Assembly: GCA_016722945.1 (NCBI GenBank)
Contig: JAEQMT010000009.1
Location: 1-64,000, forward strand
Origin: Desulfofustis sp. PB-SRB1
GTDB lineage: Bacteria; Desulfobacterota; Desulfobulbia; Desulfobulbales; Desulfocapsaceae
Direction of reading: 5' to 3'
DNA: 64,000 nt
Both the position numbers and the translations under genes were made by a program. Positions 16,717-26,185 of this stretch are shown piece after piece. The notes beneath the pieces are model-generated. The model ran no database searches. It saw only the letters and a list, made by a program, of their open reading frames with translations, and was not told the origin of the DNA. Numbering within the stretch: position 1 is the first letter of the stretch; each line of letters opens with the position of its first letter.

Positions 16717-18456
16717 CCTAAATTGAGCGATTCTTCTGTTTCACACCTCTGAGGTGACTCCTGAAAGGGATTTTTCGGGCAATCAACCCTTTCTGGTGGC
16801 GTTCACCTGGTTACATGATAACCTCGACAAGAATATTAGGTGCTTATGTGTGTCAGGTGCAGGTGATTCCCCGTTCGCCGGGTGCACTCCACCCTTTGAC
16901 AGGCTCTGCCGCCTTGTTTTAGCCGCCTGTTACGGTAGCGCTTGAACCTGCCGACAGCGATGTAACAGCTCAGCAAGATTAAGCTGAGCGGCGCATGCCG
17001 CGGACACCTTCAGTACCGTCTTGTGGGCGTGACGAACAATTTTACCGGCGATATCAATCAACCGGCGGCGGATTGTCGTCGCATACGCGCCAGTCGGCAC
17101 CACGTCATAGGCGACATCATACTTGTAACACTCCAGCAGATTATACCCCAGTACCATCATGTAGTACCATGCCGCATTGGCGGTGAATTGCTTGAACGGC
17201 AGCTGCTCATGGCCAAAATCCTTCAGAGACCGATCGTTCAGCTCATCGCTGCCGCGCCCGTGGTATACTGCCACGATAGAATGGGTGCTGGTATAGTCGG
17301 CCATGCCCGCACGCTCCAACAGCTCATCAATATAGCCGCCCTGGCTAAGATTGGTAACGATCACCGTATCCGGGCGGCAGTCAGGGAGATAGAGTTGTCT
17401 ATGGTTGGCGAGAAAGCGACAATAGAGAGCTCGTCGAAAGCGCTTCCAGGTTTTACAGGCAGTGCCGAATTCAAGGTACTCCCAGCCAACTTCATCGTTC
17501 TTGTGTCTGGTATACTGCTGCCATGCGCCGGCAGGGGCGCTACAGGCCACCGCCTTGACTTCGTAATACATCTTGCCCCCACACACGTAGCCGATTTTGA
17601 GGTGCTCGCATAACTCAAAAATCTTCTGATCAAAAAACCCGCTGTCCATGCGGATGATGATCGGCACATCGTTACGGTAGTGGCGGCGAATACGGCGCAC
17701 CATATCGGTGATCATCCGGCGGGCCGTATCACCGTGGTTACCGTGCACCTTGCCGGGGCGAAACTCGGCGTCGATAATCAATCTGCCCCAGTTCATCTGC
17801 AAGGGCTGGAATCCTTTTTTCTTCTGGTAGGTCGGGGTAACCCCGTTGCGGCAGCGGGCGTCATCATTATCCATCACCATGCTGTCCAGTCCCAGTTCGA
17901 CGACGGCCGGTCTGGTTTCACCTAGACGCCGGATAAATACCTGTGCCAACAGGCGTCTAAAAACAAGCACGTGGATGAGGAAAAAAGAGCCGAACATCCG
18001 TTTGATCTGATGCGATGATGCGAGCTGTGTCGGGTCGGTTTCTATGGCGGCGCCATAGCCATGATCTGCGGCCAGTTGATCGAAATGGCTGACATGGCGG
18101 CTGGTGCCGTCGAACATGAAGCAGAGCACCTGCTTGAAGAGCTCGGCTAACGGCAACCCCTTTTTGCTTTTTCTCAGAGAGCCGAAATAACGCTCAAGCT
18201 TGGTGAATATACCGATCTGATTCATGTAGGCGACGCACGGGGCCAAACCAGCTCGGCTGGTCAGGCAGTCGGAGGTCACTTCAATGGCATCAATTTGGTG
18301 TTTCTTTTTCTGATTGTTGGCGGTATGTCTTTTCATTGAGTCCTCCACCTGATGGGTTGCGCTTCAATTGCTATCATTTATCTGATTTTAGCAATAATTA
18401 TAGCATATTACATCGCGGTTAAGGACTCTTTTTTTCAATAAATCGCTCAAATTAGG
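16717..18456 (-). mobile_element. IS1380-family insertion sequence
   Basis: 1740 bp. Terminal inverted repeats CCTAAATTGAGCGATT (left) and CCTAATTTGAGCGATT (right, opposite strand). Perfect 5-bp duplication ATAAA (16712-16716 and 18457-18461). One intact transposase. It lies 110 bp upstream of tctB. Confidence 0.92.
16930..18348 (-). CDS. IS1380-family transposase
   Basis: 472 residues. It has the N-terminal segment DAIEVTSDCLTSRAGLAPCV, then DDE-core motifs ELGLDSMVMDNDDARCRNGV (Asp), PIIIRMDSGFFDQKIFELCE (Asp) and LKDFGHEQLPFKQFTANAAW (Glu), all family hallmarks. A helical C-terminal domain (YATTIRRRLIDIAGKIVRHA) follows. Start at ATG 18348; an internal ATG four codons later is also possible. 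No frameshifts; likely functional. Confidence 0.93.
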   Translation of the reverse strand: MEDSMKRHTANNQKKKHQIDAIEVTSDCLTSRAGLAPCVAYMNQIGIFTKLERYFGSLRKSKKGLPLAELFKQVLCFMFDGTSRHVSHFDQLAADHGYGAAIETDPTQLASSHQIKRMFGSFFLIHVLVFRRLLAQVFIRRLGETRPAVVELGLDSMVMDNDDARCRNGVTPTYQKKKGFQPLQMNWGRLIIDAEFRPGKVHGNHGDTARRMITDMVRRIRRHYRNDVPIIIRMDSGFFDQKIFELCEHLKIGYVCGGKMYYEVKAVACSAPAGAWQQYTRHKNDEVGWEYLEFGTACKTWKRFRRALYCRFLANHRQLYLPDCRPDTVIVTNLSQGGYIDELLERAGMADYTSTHSIVAVYHGRGSDELNDRSLKDFGHEQLPFKQFTANAAWYYMMVLGYNLLECYKYDVAYDVVPTGAYATTIRRRLIDIAGKIVRHAHKTVLKVSAACAAQLNLAELLHRCRQVQALP

Positions 18457-18536
18457 ATAAACTAAACTTGAAAAATTGTCAACTACAAATTAATATCGTG
18501 TTGTCAACAAATAGAATTGTCCGGTTTTAAAACAAA

Positions 18537-20141
18537 CTGAAGTTTCCTAGAAATTGACAACTTATCATCCTACGCCACCATGCGCAGCAGGGTTTTGACG
18601 AAAGATTTTTGTGGTGTTTTCGCTGGCGCCGGGCAAACTCTATGAAAATCCGGGCTCAATGCCGCTTCCGCAATTATCCTGCGCACATCCGAGAACGCAA
18701 ATCCGGCTCGCCCTCTAATTTTATGCCTGCGATCCGGGACGTTTGCCAACCGGTCGGCATAGATCCATGTCAAGGTTGTGGCCATCATACAGAAGTTGAG
18801 ATGATTAATTACTGAATCAGCATTTCGCACTTGAGATTGAGAACTGCCGATCTCCTGCTTGATCTCCTTGAATCCTGCTTCAATCTTCCAGCGTGCCCCG
18901 TAATACTCAATAATCTGCTCAACAGAAAGCGTCATATCGGTGGTCATCAAAGCAACATATCGAGTCTTTCGATACACCCACACAACTCGCACCGGGCACT
19001 TAACATCGTTTTTACCATAACGGCCTGGGAGTACGCCTGCACCTCTCTGTTCTTGCCATACAGGAAAACACCATAGGTTCGAGCTTTGTCCTTCCACCTG
19101 GCTGCACAATCACCCACGGAACCGAAACAGGTGCCATATTTTCGTGGCCGACCAGCCCTGCGCCGTACTGGTGGTGCAGGGGGAAAATCATACAGCGTAT
19201 TATTTGAACGCATCCGAGAAAGCAGATGGATACCCCCGTTGCCCCCACCATCTATCCTGGACCACAGACCATTGTTGCCAAACCAGCTATCCGTCACCAC
19301 CACCACCGGTTGCTGAAAATGATCTCGAATACCTGCGATCATCGCGGCTGCCTGTGACATCTTGCTTGCAAAACGAACCGCTTTGCCCGGTCGCGTGACC
19401 GGTGCCGACCGTAACTCGATATCTTTTCGCTTCAGGTAAAATCGAAAATCAAGGGGCAACCAGGCCCATCGTGAGTGTATTTGTTTCAACAACCCGATTG
19501 CCACAATGCACTGTGACCATGGATACGAGCTCTGATTTATCTGTGCTGCATGATCGTGAAAATGGGCGCAGCCAAAGATGTTCCTGCCGCATTTGGGATT
19601 GATGGAATCATCCAGCGCCACAATAATTCGTCCATCCGTGGCTGGTGCTGGAATCATGTGCCACATGGTGCGCCACAATCGTTTCCACGGCAGTGTTGAG
19701 CTCGCCATAAAACTATAAAACCGCTGACTCTGCAGTGTTAAACCAAACAGAGTGTGCAGGGTGCGCAACAGGTTTGAAGTGATTGATGAGGTAAATGGCA
19801 CCACCACCGCCAGCAGGGTGTATGCAAACCAGAGCTTTCGTTTTTGCCCCTGAGCGGTAGTGGAAAATTGAGCTTGCAGGGGGTGGAGTAAATCGCGTAG
19901 TATAAACATGGTAGGCTGCTCCTGTTTGTGTATATTTTCAATTGGTTAGACACTTGAAGTATACACTGGGAGCGCCTACTACCGCAAGCATTATTTTGCC
20001 TTTTTAAGTAATAATATCAATATTTTACCCAACAAGGGGCGCCGCACCCTGACTTATAATATAAGCTAATTTATTTTTGTTCGCTTGGCAACTCCTAGCT
20101 CACATTTTCTAAACGCCAAATAAATTTCTAGGAAACTTCAG
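18537..20141 (-). mobile_element. IS4-like insertion sequence, decayed
   Basis: 1605 bp bounded by 19-bp inverted repeats CTGAAGTTTCCTAGAAATT (18537-18555) and its complement (20123-20141). I find no target duplication: flanks are TTAAAACAAA and CTTTTAGATA. On the right it abuts the orphan end of the 3222-bp transposon type (20143-20166), so it probably inserted into, or recombined with, a second copy of that transposon. Confidence 0.8.
18570..19909 (-). pseudogene. IS4-like transposase with one frameshift
   Basis: The N-terminal 280-odd residues (MFILRDLLHPLQAQFSTTAQ; IIVALDDSINPKCGRNIFG with the first Asp; QPVVVVTDSWFGNNGL with the second Asp) are in one frame down to about 19010. The C-terminal part (KCPVRVVWVYRKTRYVALMT; YYGARWKIEAGFKEIKQEIG with the Glu) continues in another frame from 19109 to 18570. 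The junction is at GTAAAAACGATG, where one base is missing for a continuous V-M-V-K-T-D-V-K-C-P reading. This could be a decay mutation or, less likely, programmed slippage on the A-run. Confidence 0.85.
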
Positions 20142-20142
20142 C

Positions 20143-20166
20143 TTTTAGATAATCTGGGGTTCAACA
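20143..20166. repeat. Orphan left end of the 3222-bp transposon type
   Basis: 24 bases TTTTAGATAATCTGGGGTTC + AACA are the exact reverse complement of the terminal 24 bases at 3754-3777 (TGTTGAACCCCAGATTATC...). The rest of that copy is absent: the IS4-like element begins at the inner edge. It implies a second insertion of the same transposon family here in the past. Confidence 0.8.
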
Positions 20167-20471
20167 CCCTCCCTGTTACTTTGTTACGCTCGTCTTAGCT
20201 TTACCGCAGCCTTGATCCTGATGGGTGACTGGGTGCAGCAGGAGTGATCGCTGACACAAAAGCGCCGAAATAACGGGTGCGGGAACGTGCTGCCTATCAG
20301 CGCGTATATAACCCGGAACGATTGCTCTGGTTAGAAAAATCTTTTATCCTGGATGGTGAAGTCTTTTCTGTGACAAAAGGCTCATTAATGAATGGCCCCC
20401 AGCTTTCCAAGGTTCATTTTAGCTGGCCGCCTTATCGGGGAACTCTGATTTTTTGCTAACCTCCCAAGAAC
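20167..20471 (+). other. Remnant DNA before the kinase cluster, weak 60-codon ORF
   Basis: A 60-residue ORF at 20277-20459 reads FILDGEVFSVTKGSLMNGPQ; this faintly recalls the C-terminal end of AMP-dependent acyl-CoA ligases, but the match is too short to rely on. No ribosome site is evident. It probably represents the end of a gene destroyed by the insertions to its left, or noise. Confidence 0.25.
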
Positions 20472-21350
20472 ATGATAACAGCTCAATATGGCCAGAATGG
20501 AGAGAGCCGCCGAACCTTCCGGGCCGGGTTTGGGCGGCAGGCGGTGACGGTTGGTTGTAACAACCGAGCGGCGGCGGAGCTTGCCCAGGTTGTATGCGGC
20601 GATCTGATTCTCAGTGATGCGGAGTCCACCCGGGCCCATTATGATATCGTTGCAGCCGGGCCCATGCCGATGTGGTCGTTGTGGAATGACGACAGGCGTC
20701 TGTACTTTGGTGCTTCGGCATACCAGCTGGCATACATGCTGCTCAACGAAATCATCTACCAGTGCGTGGCTGGTAACGACACACTCTATGCTATCCATGC
20801 CGGCGCCGTCCATAACGGTACCAAGACAATCATGTTGCCGGGTACCAGCGGTTCCGGGAAGAGCACGCTGACTGGTTGGCTAGCGGGCAATGGCTACTAC
20901 TACCTCACCGATGAGCTGGTAATGGTAGACTCAGTCGGCCGGTTATTCCCCTGTATGCGTCCGCTGGTTCTCAAAGAGTGGGCATCCGGTCCCCTGCTCA
21001 AGACACTGGCGGGACACGCCGCCTCCATGGTAAGCGATAATAAGGCAGCGGTTGTTCCCCATCGGCTGCTTAACCCTGTTTTTTCTCCGACCTGTCCGTT
21101 ACTCTCGCATCTGATATTTCCCTACTACAGTGGCGCCGCGGTAACGCAGGTGAAGTCCCTTAGCCCGGCACGCAGTCTGGCAAAACTGCTGGAATGCCAC
21201 GTAAACGCACGCAACTTCGAAAAACTGGGAATCACCGGTCTTTCCCGTCTTATCCAGAGATGCACGTCGTACTCAATCGAATACAGCGATATAGCCCAGG
21301 CGGAGCGGGCAATCGCCGAGCTGGTGGCGGTCGCCGGGGCTCCACGGTGA
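20472..21350 (+). CDS. HprK-related kinase
   Basis: 292 residues. The central HprK-like P-loop is LPGTSGSGKSTLTGWL (about 122-137), preceded by the conserved YAIHAGAV (about 107-114) and followed by the YYLTDELVMVD strand (about 143-153). There is no CBS-like N-terminal domain, so it is the short related-kinase form rather than true HPr kinase. Its stop overlaps the GTG of the next gene (GTGA at 21347), showing coupling. Such kinases occur with a PF14907 nucleotidyltransferase and a PqqD-like protein in peptide- or protein-modification cassettes; here both are present (21347-22549 and 25630-25926). The phosphorylated substrate is unknown. Confidence 0.85.
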   Translation: MITAQYGQNGESRRTFRAGFGRQAVTVGCNNRAAAELAQVVCGDLILSDAESTRAHYDIVAAGPMPMWSLWNDDRRLYFGASAYQLAYMLLNEIIYQCVAGNDTLYAIHAGAVHNGTKTIMLPGTSGSGKSTLTGWLAGNGYYYLTDELVMVDSVGRLFPCMRPLVLKEWASGPLLKTLAGHAASMVSDNKAAVVPHRLLNPVFSPTCPLLSHLIFPYYSGAAVTQVKSLSPARSLAKLLECHVNARNFEKLGITGLSRLIQRCTSYSIEYSDIAQAERAIAELVAVAGAPR

Positions 21351-22549
21351 ATGATCAACGTATTCTCCACCTCTGCGCCCGGCCCACCGGCACACCGGAG
21401 CAATACAGCCTTCTGCGCCGGGTGTGCGACACCACCGCCGCCAATTGGGAGAGTCTGCTGCATCAGGCTGAACGGCAGGGAATGATCCCGCTGCTGCATC
21501 AGCATCTGAAAAAATCCGGCGCTACGTATCCGGTTCACATCGGCCGCAACCTGACAATTCTTGAACGGCAGCTGCACCATCGCTCGATGGTGCTTACAGG
21601 AGTTTTACACGAGGTATCCGCGCTGCTCGCTAAAGCATCGATGCACCCAATTTTTCTCAAGGGATCGGTGTTGCGCCATACTGTGTATAAAGATCCGCGC
21701 CTGCGCCCGATGCGTGATATCGATCTGCTTTTAACGCGCAAAGATGCCGAGACGGCCCAGAAACTGCTGATTGAACAGGGATTTGAACAGTCCAAGATCG
21801 TCATCCCAGCCGATCATTTTCACCTGCTTGCCCTGTCGCGCCGTGAAAACGGGGTGACCATCACCATTGAGATCCACCATGGGCTGTACCCGCCCTGTCC
21901 GCCCTGGTATAAGCAGCCACCTGTTGCCGATTTTGTCGAGCGGGGAAAGGTGTTTGACGCGGGGGGGCGGGATTTGCTAAGTATGGGAGATGTGGACATG
22001 CTCAGGTATCTCTATCAGCATGCGATCCGTACCCCGCTGGTCTATGAGTCGTTTCGGCTGATCAATATCGCCGATATTATCGGCCAGGTTGAGACCTGTT
22101 TCGATACTATTGACTGGCGGTCGCTGGGCGAACGTTATCCGCAGTTACTCAATGGGTTGCCCCTGCTGCATCGGGTTGTTCCCTGGCGCTCGGACATCGC
22201 TGAGTATTTCAGAATTTCCCGTTATAATGGCCGTCTAAATCGTCCGCCCCACTCATTCAATGGCTGGCCTACGGTGAAATTTCGCCAACAGAGAAGCAGG
22301 GGCGGCTCGGTGATGGACCTTATGCGGGCCACTTTTTTTCCCTCATTATGGTGGCTGCGCATCTATTATGGGGTATCATCGTGGGTGAGTGTGGCGTGGT
22401 GCCTGCTGGTAACACATCCGCGCCACATATTGTGGTGGTATCACCTGCACTATGCCTATCTGATAACACCCGAGCAGAGCCAAAACCGCGGAGGGTGCCG
22501 GTCAAACTACCCCATTATGGCTGGCAAAACCGATGGCGCTGTTACATAA
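21347..22549 (+). CDS. Nucleotidyltransferase family protein (PF14907 type)
   Basis: 400 residues from GTG 21347, which overlaps the kinase stop; a longer reading from 21194 is an artefact lying inside the kinase gene. The core has IFLKGSVLRHTVYKDPRLRP then MRDIDLLLTRKDAETAQKLL, the Gly-Ser...Arg-x-x-Asp-x-Asp arrangement of this polymerase-beta-like family. It continues with ITIEIHHGLYPPCPPWYKQP and the characteristic C-terminal FNGWPTVKFR and ATFFPSLWWLRIYYG. These proteins are partners of HprK-like kinases. Activity (nucleotidyl transfer to a peptide or protein) is inferred. The IS701 insertion lies 106 bp downstream. Confidence 0.85.
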   Translation: MNDQRILHLCARPTGTPEQYSLLRRVCDTTAANWESLLHQAERQGMIPLLHQHLKKSGATYPVHIGRNLTILERQLHHRSMVLTGVLHEVSALLAKASMHPIFLKGSVLRHTVYKDPRLRPMRDIDLLLTRKDAETAQKLLIEQGFEQSKIVIPADHFHLLALSRRENGVTITIEIHHGLYPPCPPWYKQPPVADFVERGKVFDAGGRDLLSMGDVDMLRYLYQHAIRTPLVYESFRLINIADIIGQVETCFDTIDWRSLGERYPQLLNGLPLLHRVVPWRSDIAEYFRISRYNGRLNRPPHSFNGWPTVKFRQQRSRGGSVMDLMRATFFPSLWWLRIYYGVSSWVSVAWCLLVTHPRHILWWYHLHYAYLITPEQSQNRGGCRSNYPIMAGKTDGAVT

Positions 22550-22655
22550 ATTGGCAGGGAAGCTCCGCTGAATGGTATATGAGCTTGTTCGTCGCCAAAG
22601 CTTAATTAACAGCAATATAATGCTAGGTTTTTTGCGGGTATGGGGAGAAGATTAG

Positions 22656-24184
22656 CCCTACAACGAAAGTTATTTAAAATCATTTAATGATCGCAGGCGT
22701 CGTCTTCGATGCGAAAGATACGCTCTGTGATTCTTAACCTGCACGCTCTCAATCAGCGCCAACATTGTCATGGCGTCATAGTGGGCGATTGGCAGAACCG
22801 TTTCAATCAACATCCTAAGCTGCGACAGAGTAATAGACGGCGTTTTTTTCCCCCAACCGTATCTTGAGGTGCCAGAGGAAAAAATGCCCCAGCATACATG
22901 TCAGAATATGATGATTCCAGCCGGAATATTTACGAACTTCATAGTGGTCCATCCCCAGCTCTGTTTTCGTTTCTTCAAAGCATTGCTCAATAGCCCACCG
23001 CACTCCGCTCAGCCAGACAAACTTTGCAAGGCGAGTGCTGACCGGGGCGTTGCTGATAAAAAACGAATATTCCGGCTGGGGCCGAGCGTTCGCTTGATGA
23101 CCAACCACACTTCCTTTTCCGGCAATCCATCTTTTGACAATACAACCCGGCGCTTAGTGAATTCATACATAATAGGGCCTTTGGTGCCTTCGGAGACCTT
23201 TCGCCTGTACCAGAAGAAATCATTGATGCTTTTGGCAAGATCGATGAACGCAATGGGGGTCTTTGATGTATCTTCCAGAATTCTCCTGGTTTTGACCGTG
23301 CCCTTGTATTTGTATGTCTTTTCCCTGACGACGGGTCTTTTCAGCCAACAACGGGTGTCACTGGCCATGGATACAAAATAGGTGACCCCGGGAAGCCGAT
23401 CAACCGCATTGATAAATTCGGGGCTTGAGCCATACAGGCTGTCGGTGGCAATGTATTTGAATGGAAGTATCCCCTCGTCTCGAATTGCAGTAAACATCTC
23501 AACCGCCAGTTGCGGTTTGGTTTTGAACTTGATATTTTCGGGTAAAGCGCATTTTTCCCGTTTTGCGGCATAGTCTTTGGTGAACCATTTCTCTGGAATG
23601 AAAAGCCGCTTGTCAATCAGGGCGTACCCCTGGGGGGAGGCATACGCCGCGAATACACCGACCTGACAATTATCCACCTTTCCAATGGTGCCGCAGTATT
23701 GTCTGGCTACACCGATCGAGTCGGATCCTTTTTTGACAAAACCAGATTCATCGAAAATGAGAATGCCGTTTGGATCACCCCATATCATCATTAACCATAT
23801 GACGATACTTGCGGCTTATTTTATCCTCATCCCATTCCGCGTCACTGATAAACCGCTGCATTGCTCTAACATTTCCGCCTTTGATATTAACGGCAATCGG
23901 TTCAATCGACTTCCTTTCAAGCTCACTGAATTGGCCGGCCATGTACTTAAAAAAATGGCCCCGCGACTCACTCCGGTGGAAACAGTCGGCAAAAACCTCA
24001 TGATACCCTTCAAGTTCGGAATAAAAACCATCAATGTCTTTTGTGGTGATCGAGAATTTCGGTATTTCGTACGTGTGCTCAACGGATCGAATTGACGGCA
24101 ACATAGGCCCACCTCCATGGTTTGGTTATGTTGCGCAGTGTTACATATTGTGGCTATGACGTCAATATAAGTTTCGTTGTAGGG
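22656..24184 (-). mobile_element. IS701-family insertion sequence, decayed
   Basis: 1529 bp with inverted repeats CCCTACAACGAAAGTTAT (left) and CCCTACAACGAAACTTAT (right, opposite strand). 4-bp duplication TTAG (22652-22655 and 24185-24188), matching the YTAR target rule of IS701. Its transposase gene carries two frameshifts. It separates the kinase/nucleotidyltransferase pair from the Tat-exported protein. Confidence 0.9.
22815..24104 (-). pseudogene. IS701-family transposase with two frameshifts
   Basis: Start ATG 24104 behind GGAGGTGGGCCT. Part 1 (24104-23775) ends KYRHMVNDDMG-stop; part 2 (23791-23009) resumes with WGDPNGILIFDESGFVKKGS. One extra G in the run TGGGG explains the shift (expected ...DDMGDPNGILIF). 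Part 2 includes KYIATDSLYGSSPEFINAVD. The final part (23108-22815) has VWLSGVRWAIEQCFEETKTE with the catalytic Glu and follows a second shift near 23060-23090. Inactive as it stands. Confidence 0.88.
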
Positions 24185-24444
24185 TTAGATGTCGAGCTCC
24201 GGGATCATTTTGTCTTTTCGAACCGCCTTTATAATGCCTGCGAGGCTTAAACGCCTGCCACTTTTTGCATACCTGTCGGCCGAGCCATCGCTAACTCTAC
24301 ACTGGCACTTTACGTGCTTATGTCCATAATTGATTTGACAGCAGATCAAAAAAGTGTTTTAATCCATTTGTTTGTATGCTTAGCAGTAGGGTCCATTGTA
24401 TTTGGCTTATCCCTCATTTCCTTTATTTTTTGCCGGAGGGCACC

Positions 24445-25302
24445 ATGACTAGCTTTCCGTCCAGTAAATTGAGGCTCGAAAACTCGGTGCTCAGTCGTCG
24501 CACGGCGATCAAATCATTTGGTGCCGGCGTGGCTGGGCTCACCGCCTATTTTGCATTGCCACAGCGCTGGGAACATCCCATAATAGAGCAGATTATCCTG
24601 CCCGTGCATGCCCAGACAAGCGGCTTTACCCTGTCTGACCCCTGTGAGGTGAGCCTGCTTGCCGGTACAACTGAGAGTGATACCGTGCGGATCAGGGTAG
24701 AGGGGTTTGTTGCGCCGCCTACCGGGAGCCTTGCTACGCTCATTGAGGCAGTGTCCCAGGGAAAGGGGGAACCGACAAGCCTAGAAACCACCACCGCGGC
24801 CGATGGCACATTCAGCGGTGAGTTGCTAATCATTGGCGGTCCGGGCATTACCGCGGTGAGCGTAACTACTACGGTACAGGGTGCGACGGGCCAGGCCCAA
24901 TGCGCGCTTTCGGTTAACAAGCCGAAACCGGAACCAAAACCGCCGGAGCCTCTGGTAACCATGCGGGATGAGCAAAGCATTCTTACCTGTGAATTTTCAT
25001 CGCGGGGAAGGCCTCTGGAAATGGGTCCTTACTATTTCGATTTCGCTATAGAAATGGAATCTACCTCGGAAAATCTTGGCCGTGTTATAATTGATCCATC
25101 TAGCCTGATGACTCGTAGGTTGAAATTAGACAGCGGTGGCAGGTGGATCGAGTTTAAATTCACACCCAGGACTGGGAGTTATTGTGATCAAAACAGAACA
25201 TTTGTTATCGATTTTGCCGATATGGTGACGACGGGTGGTGAGACCCTGGGTTCTCTGACTAATGAAACGAGCTTTGAATTTATGCTGGACTCAGCCGCAT
25301 AA
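24445..25302 (+). CDS. Tat-exported protein with LPVHAQTS signature, candidate substrate of the HprK/PqqD system
   Basis: 285 residues from ATG 24445, preferred because CCGGAGGG lies six bases upstream; an in-frame start at 24376 lacks one. Twin-arginine signal SRRTAIKSFGAGVAGL (residues 17-32), followed at 42-59 by W-x-x-P-I-I-x-x-I-I-LPVHAQTS. I recall this Trp...Pro...LP-x-HAQ-T pattern in exported proteins encoded beside HprK-like/PqqD genes; that association is from memory. After it come two beta-rich domains (Cys65...Cys170 region; ILTCEFSSRGRPLEMGPY onward) split by a Pro/Lys linker KPKPEPKPPEP. No enzyme motif is seen. Probably periplasmic or surface; the HAQTS segment may be the modified or recognised site (inference). 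Confidence 0.6.
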   Translation: MTSFPSSKLRLENSVLSRRTAIKSFGAGVAGLTAYFALPQRWEHPIIEQIILPVHAQTSGFTLSDPCEVSLLAGTTESDTVRIRVEGFVAPPTGSLATLIEAVSQGKGEPTSLETTTAADGTFSGELLIIGGPGITAVSVTTTVQGATGQAQCALSVNKPKPEPKPPEPLVTMRDEQSILTCEFSSRGRPLEMGPYYFDFAIEMESTSENLGRVIIDPSSLMTRRLKLDSGGRWIEFKFTPRTGSYCDQNRTFVIDFADMVTTGGETLGSLTNETSFEFMLDSAA

Positions 25303-25629
25303 AGAAATTTTTCTAAGTCTAAATAATTTTTGTTCAACCTCGGAATCGACCCGGTTTTTTCTGATATGTGCATGATCACCTTTTTGTGTGATCTCTCATG
25401 CAGTTGTCTTTTCCCGCTCGATGGCGGTGTTGGGCCAGCGCGGTCATCCTGCCCGGCGCATAATTCAACGCGCTTGTTTATATGAGCATGAGATACGCTG
25501 GTCAGAGTGCCTGTCTTCTCAACCAGTACATCCTCGTATTTGCGGCGCAACATGAGCGGTGGCGCTATTTGTCCGTGAGCAAAAGGCCTGGCTTGGGTCA
25601 GCCCCTTGCGTAAAGAGAAATTACATCGG
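25303..25629. other. Intergenic region between convergent genes
   Basis: 327 bp separating the plus-strand Tat protein from the minus-strand PqqD-like gene. ORFs here are short and unconvincing. I see no clear bidirectional terminator, only a weak GGTTTTTTCTGATATG region near 25350. Confidence 0.4.
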
Positions 25630-25926
25630 TTATGATGCCGGTCGATCGACAAGGGTGATAGCCCCCGCTTCGATCAGGGTCTGTAGGGCGCCGTGTACAT
25701 CCTCGCGGATCATTTCCTTTTGCTCGGGATATGAATCTTCCAGACAGGTGATGATTTCGGCTACCGTTGCGGTCGCGCCGCAGAGCTGCCACACCAGATA
25801 GGCGGTCTGATTCATATAGACCGCTTTGGCTCCAGTCACCGTGTACAAGAGGACTTCATCCTCAAATGGCTCAACCAGATAATCTTCGTTTTGTATCGGG
25901 ATTTTAGCATCAATCGGGATCGGCAT
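25630..25926 (-). CDS. PqqD-family peptide-binding protein
   Basis: 98 residues from ATG 25926 (an upstream TTG at 25944 adds six residues). The PqqD fold is recognisable: a first strand with EDEVLLYTVTGAKAVYMNQT then AYLVWQLCGATATVAEIITC and a C-terminal helix pair with VHGALQTLIEAGAITLV. PqqD proteins bind precursor peptides and present them to modifying enzymes; in HprK-like systems they are a standard third component. It is on the opposite strand to the kinase and nucleotidyltransferase, unusual for the cassette, and may be the only part not disturbed by an insertion. Confidence 0.82.
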   Translation of the reverse strand: MPIPIDAKIPIQNEDYLVEPFEDEVLLYTVTGAKAVYMNQTAYLVWQLCGATATVAEIITCLEDSYPEQKEMIREDVHGALQTLIEAGAITLVDRPAS

Positions 25927-25944
25927 AATGTTTTGAGCATGCAA

Positions 25945-26171
25945 TAAGATTTCTTTGTATGGGGGGTAGAGGGTATGGGGTCAAGAGGGTATGGGGTCAA
26001 ATCTTGTTTCTTGACAAAACGCGAACTCTTGCTTCTTTCCCTTTGTCTCATTTGCCGGTTAACACGGGCCTGATGCAAACAACAAATGCGCCCGTGTCTC
26101 TTTCCAGAATATTTTATTTCCACTATGATCGCAGCATATAAAGCGGTCAATGTGGGATAGCTCCTTTTTTA
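25945..26171. other. Short region with GGGTATGGGGTCAA doublet
   Basis: Two near-tandem units GAGGGTATGGGGTCAA (25968-25999) followed by ATCTTGTTTCTTGAC, similar in style to the GATTTGACCCC repeats elsewhere. No gene. Confidence 0.4.
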
Positions 26172-26185
26172 GCCTCTTCGTCGTT

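Noticed and set aside
18527-20151. Target duplication for the IS4-like element
   Set aside because: The ten bases on each side (TTAAAACAAA and CTTTTAGATA) do not match; the element is better explained as inserted into, or recombined with, a transposon remnant.
20277-20459. 60-codon ORF as a real gene
   Set aside because: No ribosome site, a weak recollection of an acyl-CoA ligase end only, and lies in insertion-scarred DNA.
21194-21346. Longer start for the nucleotidyltransferase
   Set aside because: It would run 150 bases inside the kinase gene in another frame; the GTG overlapping the kinase stop is the natural start.
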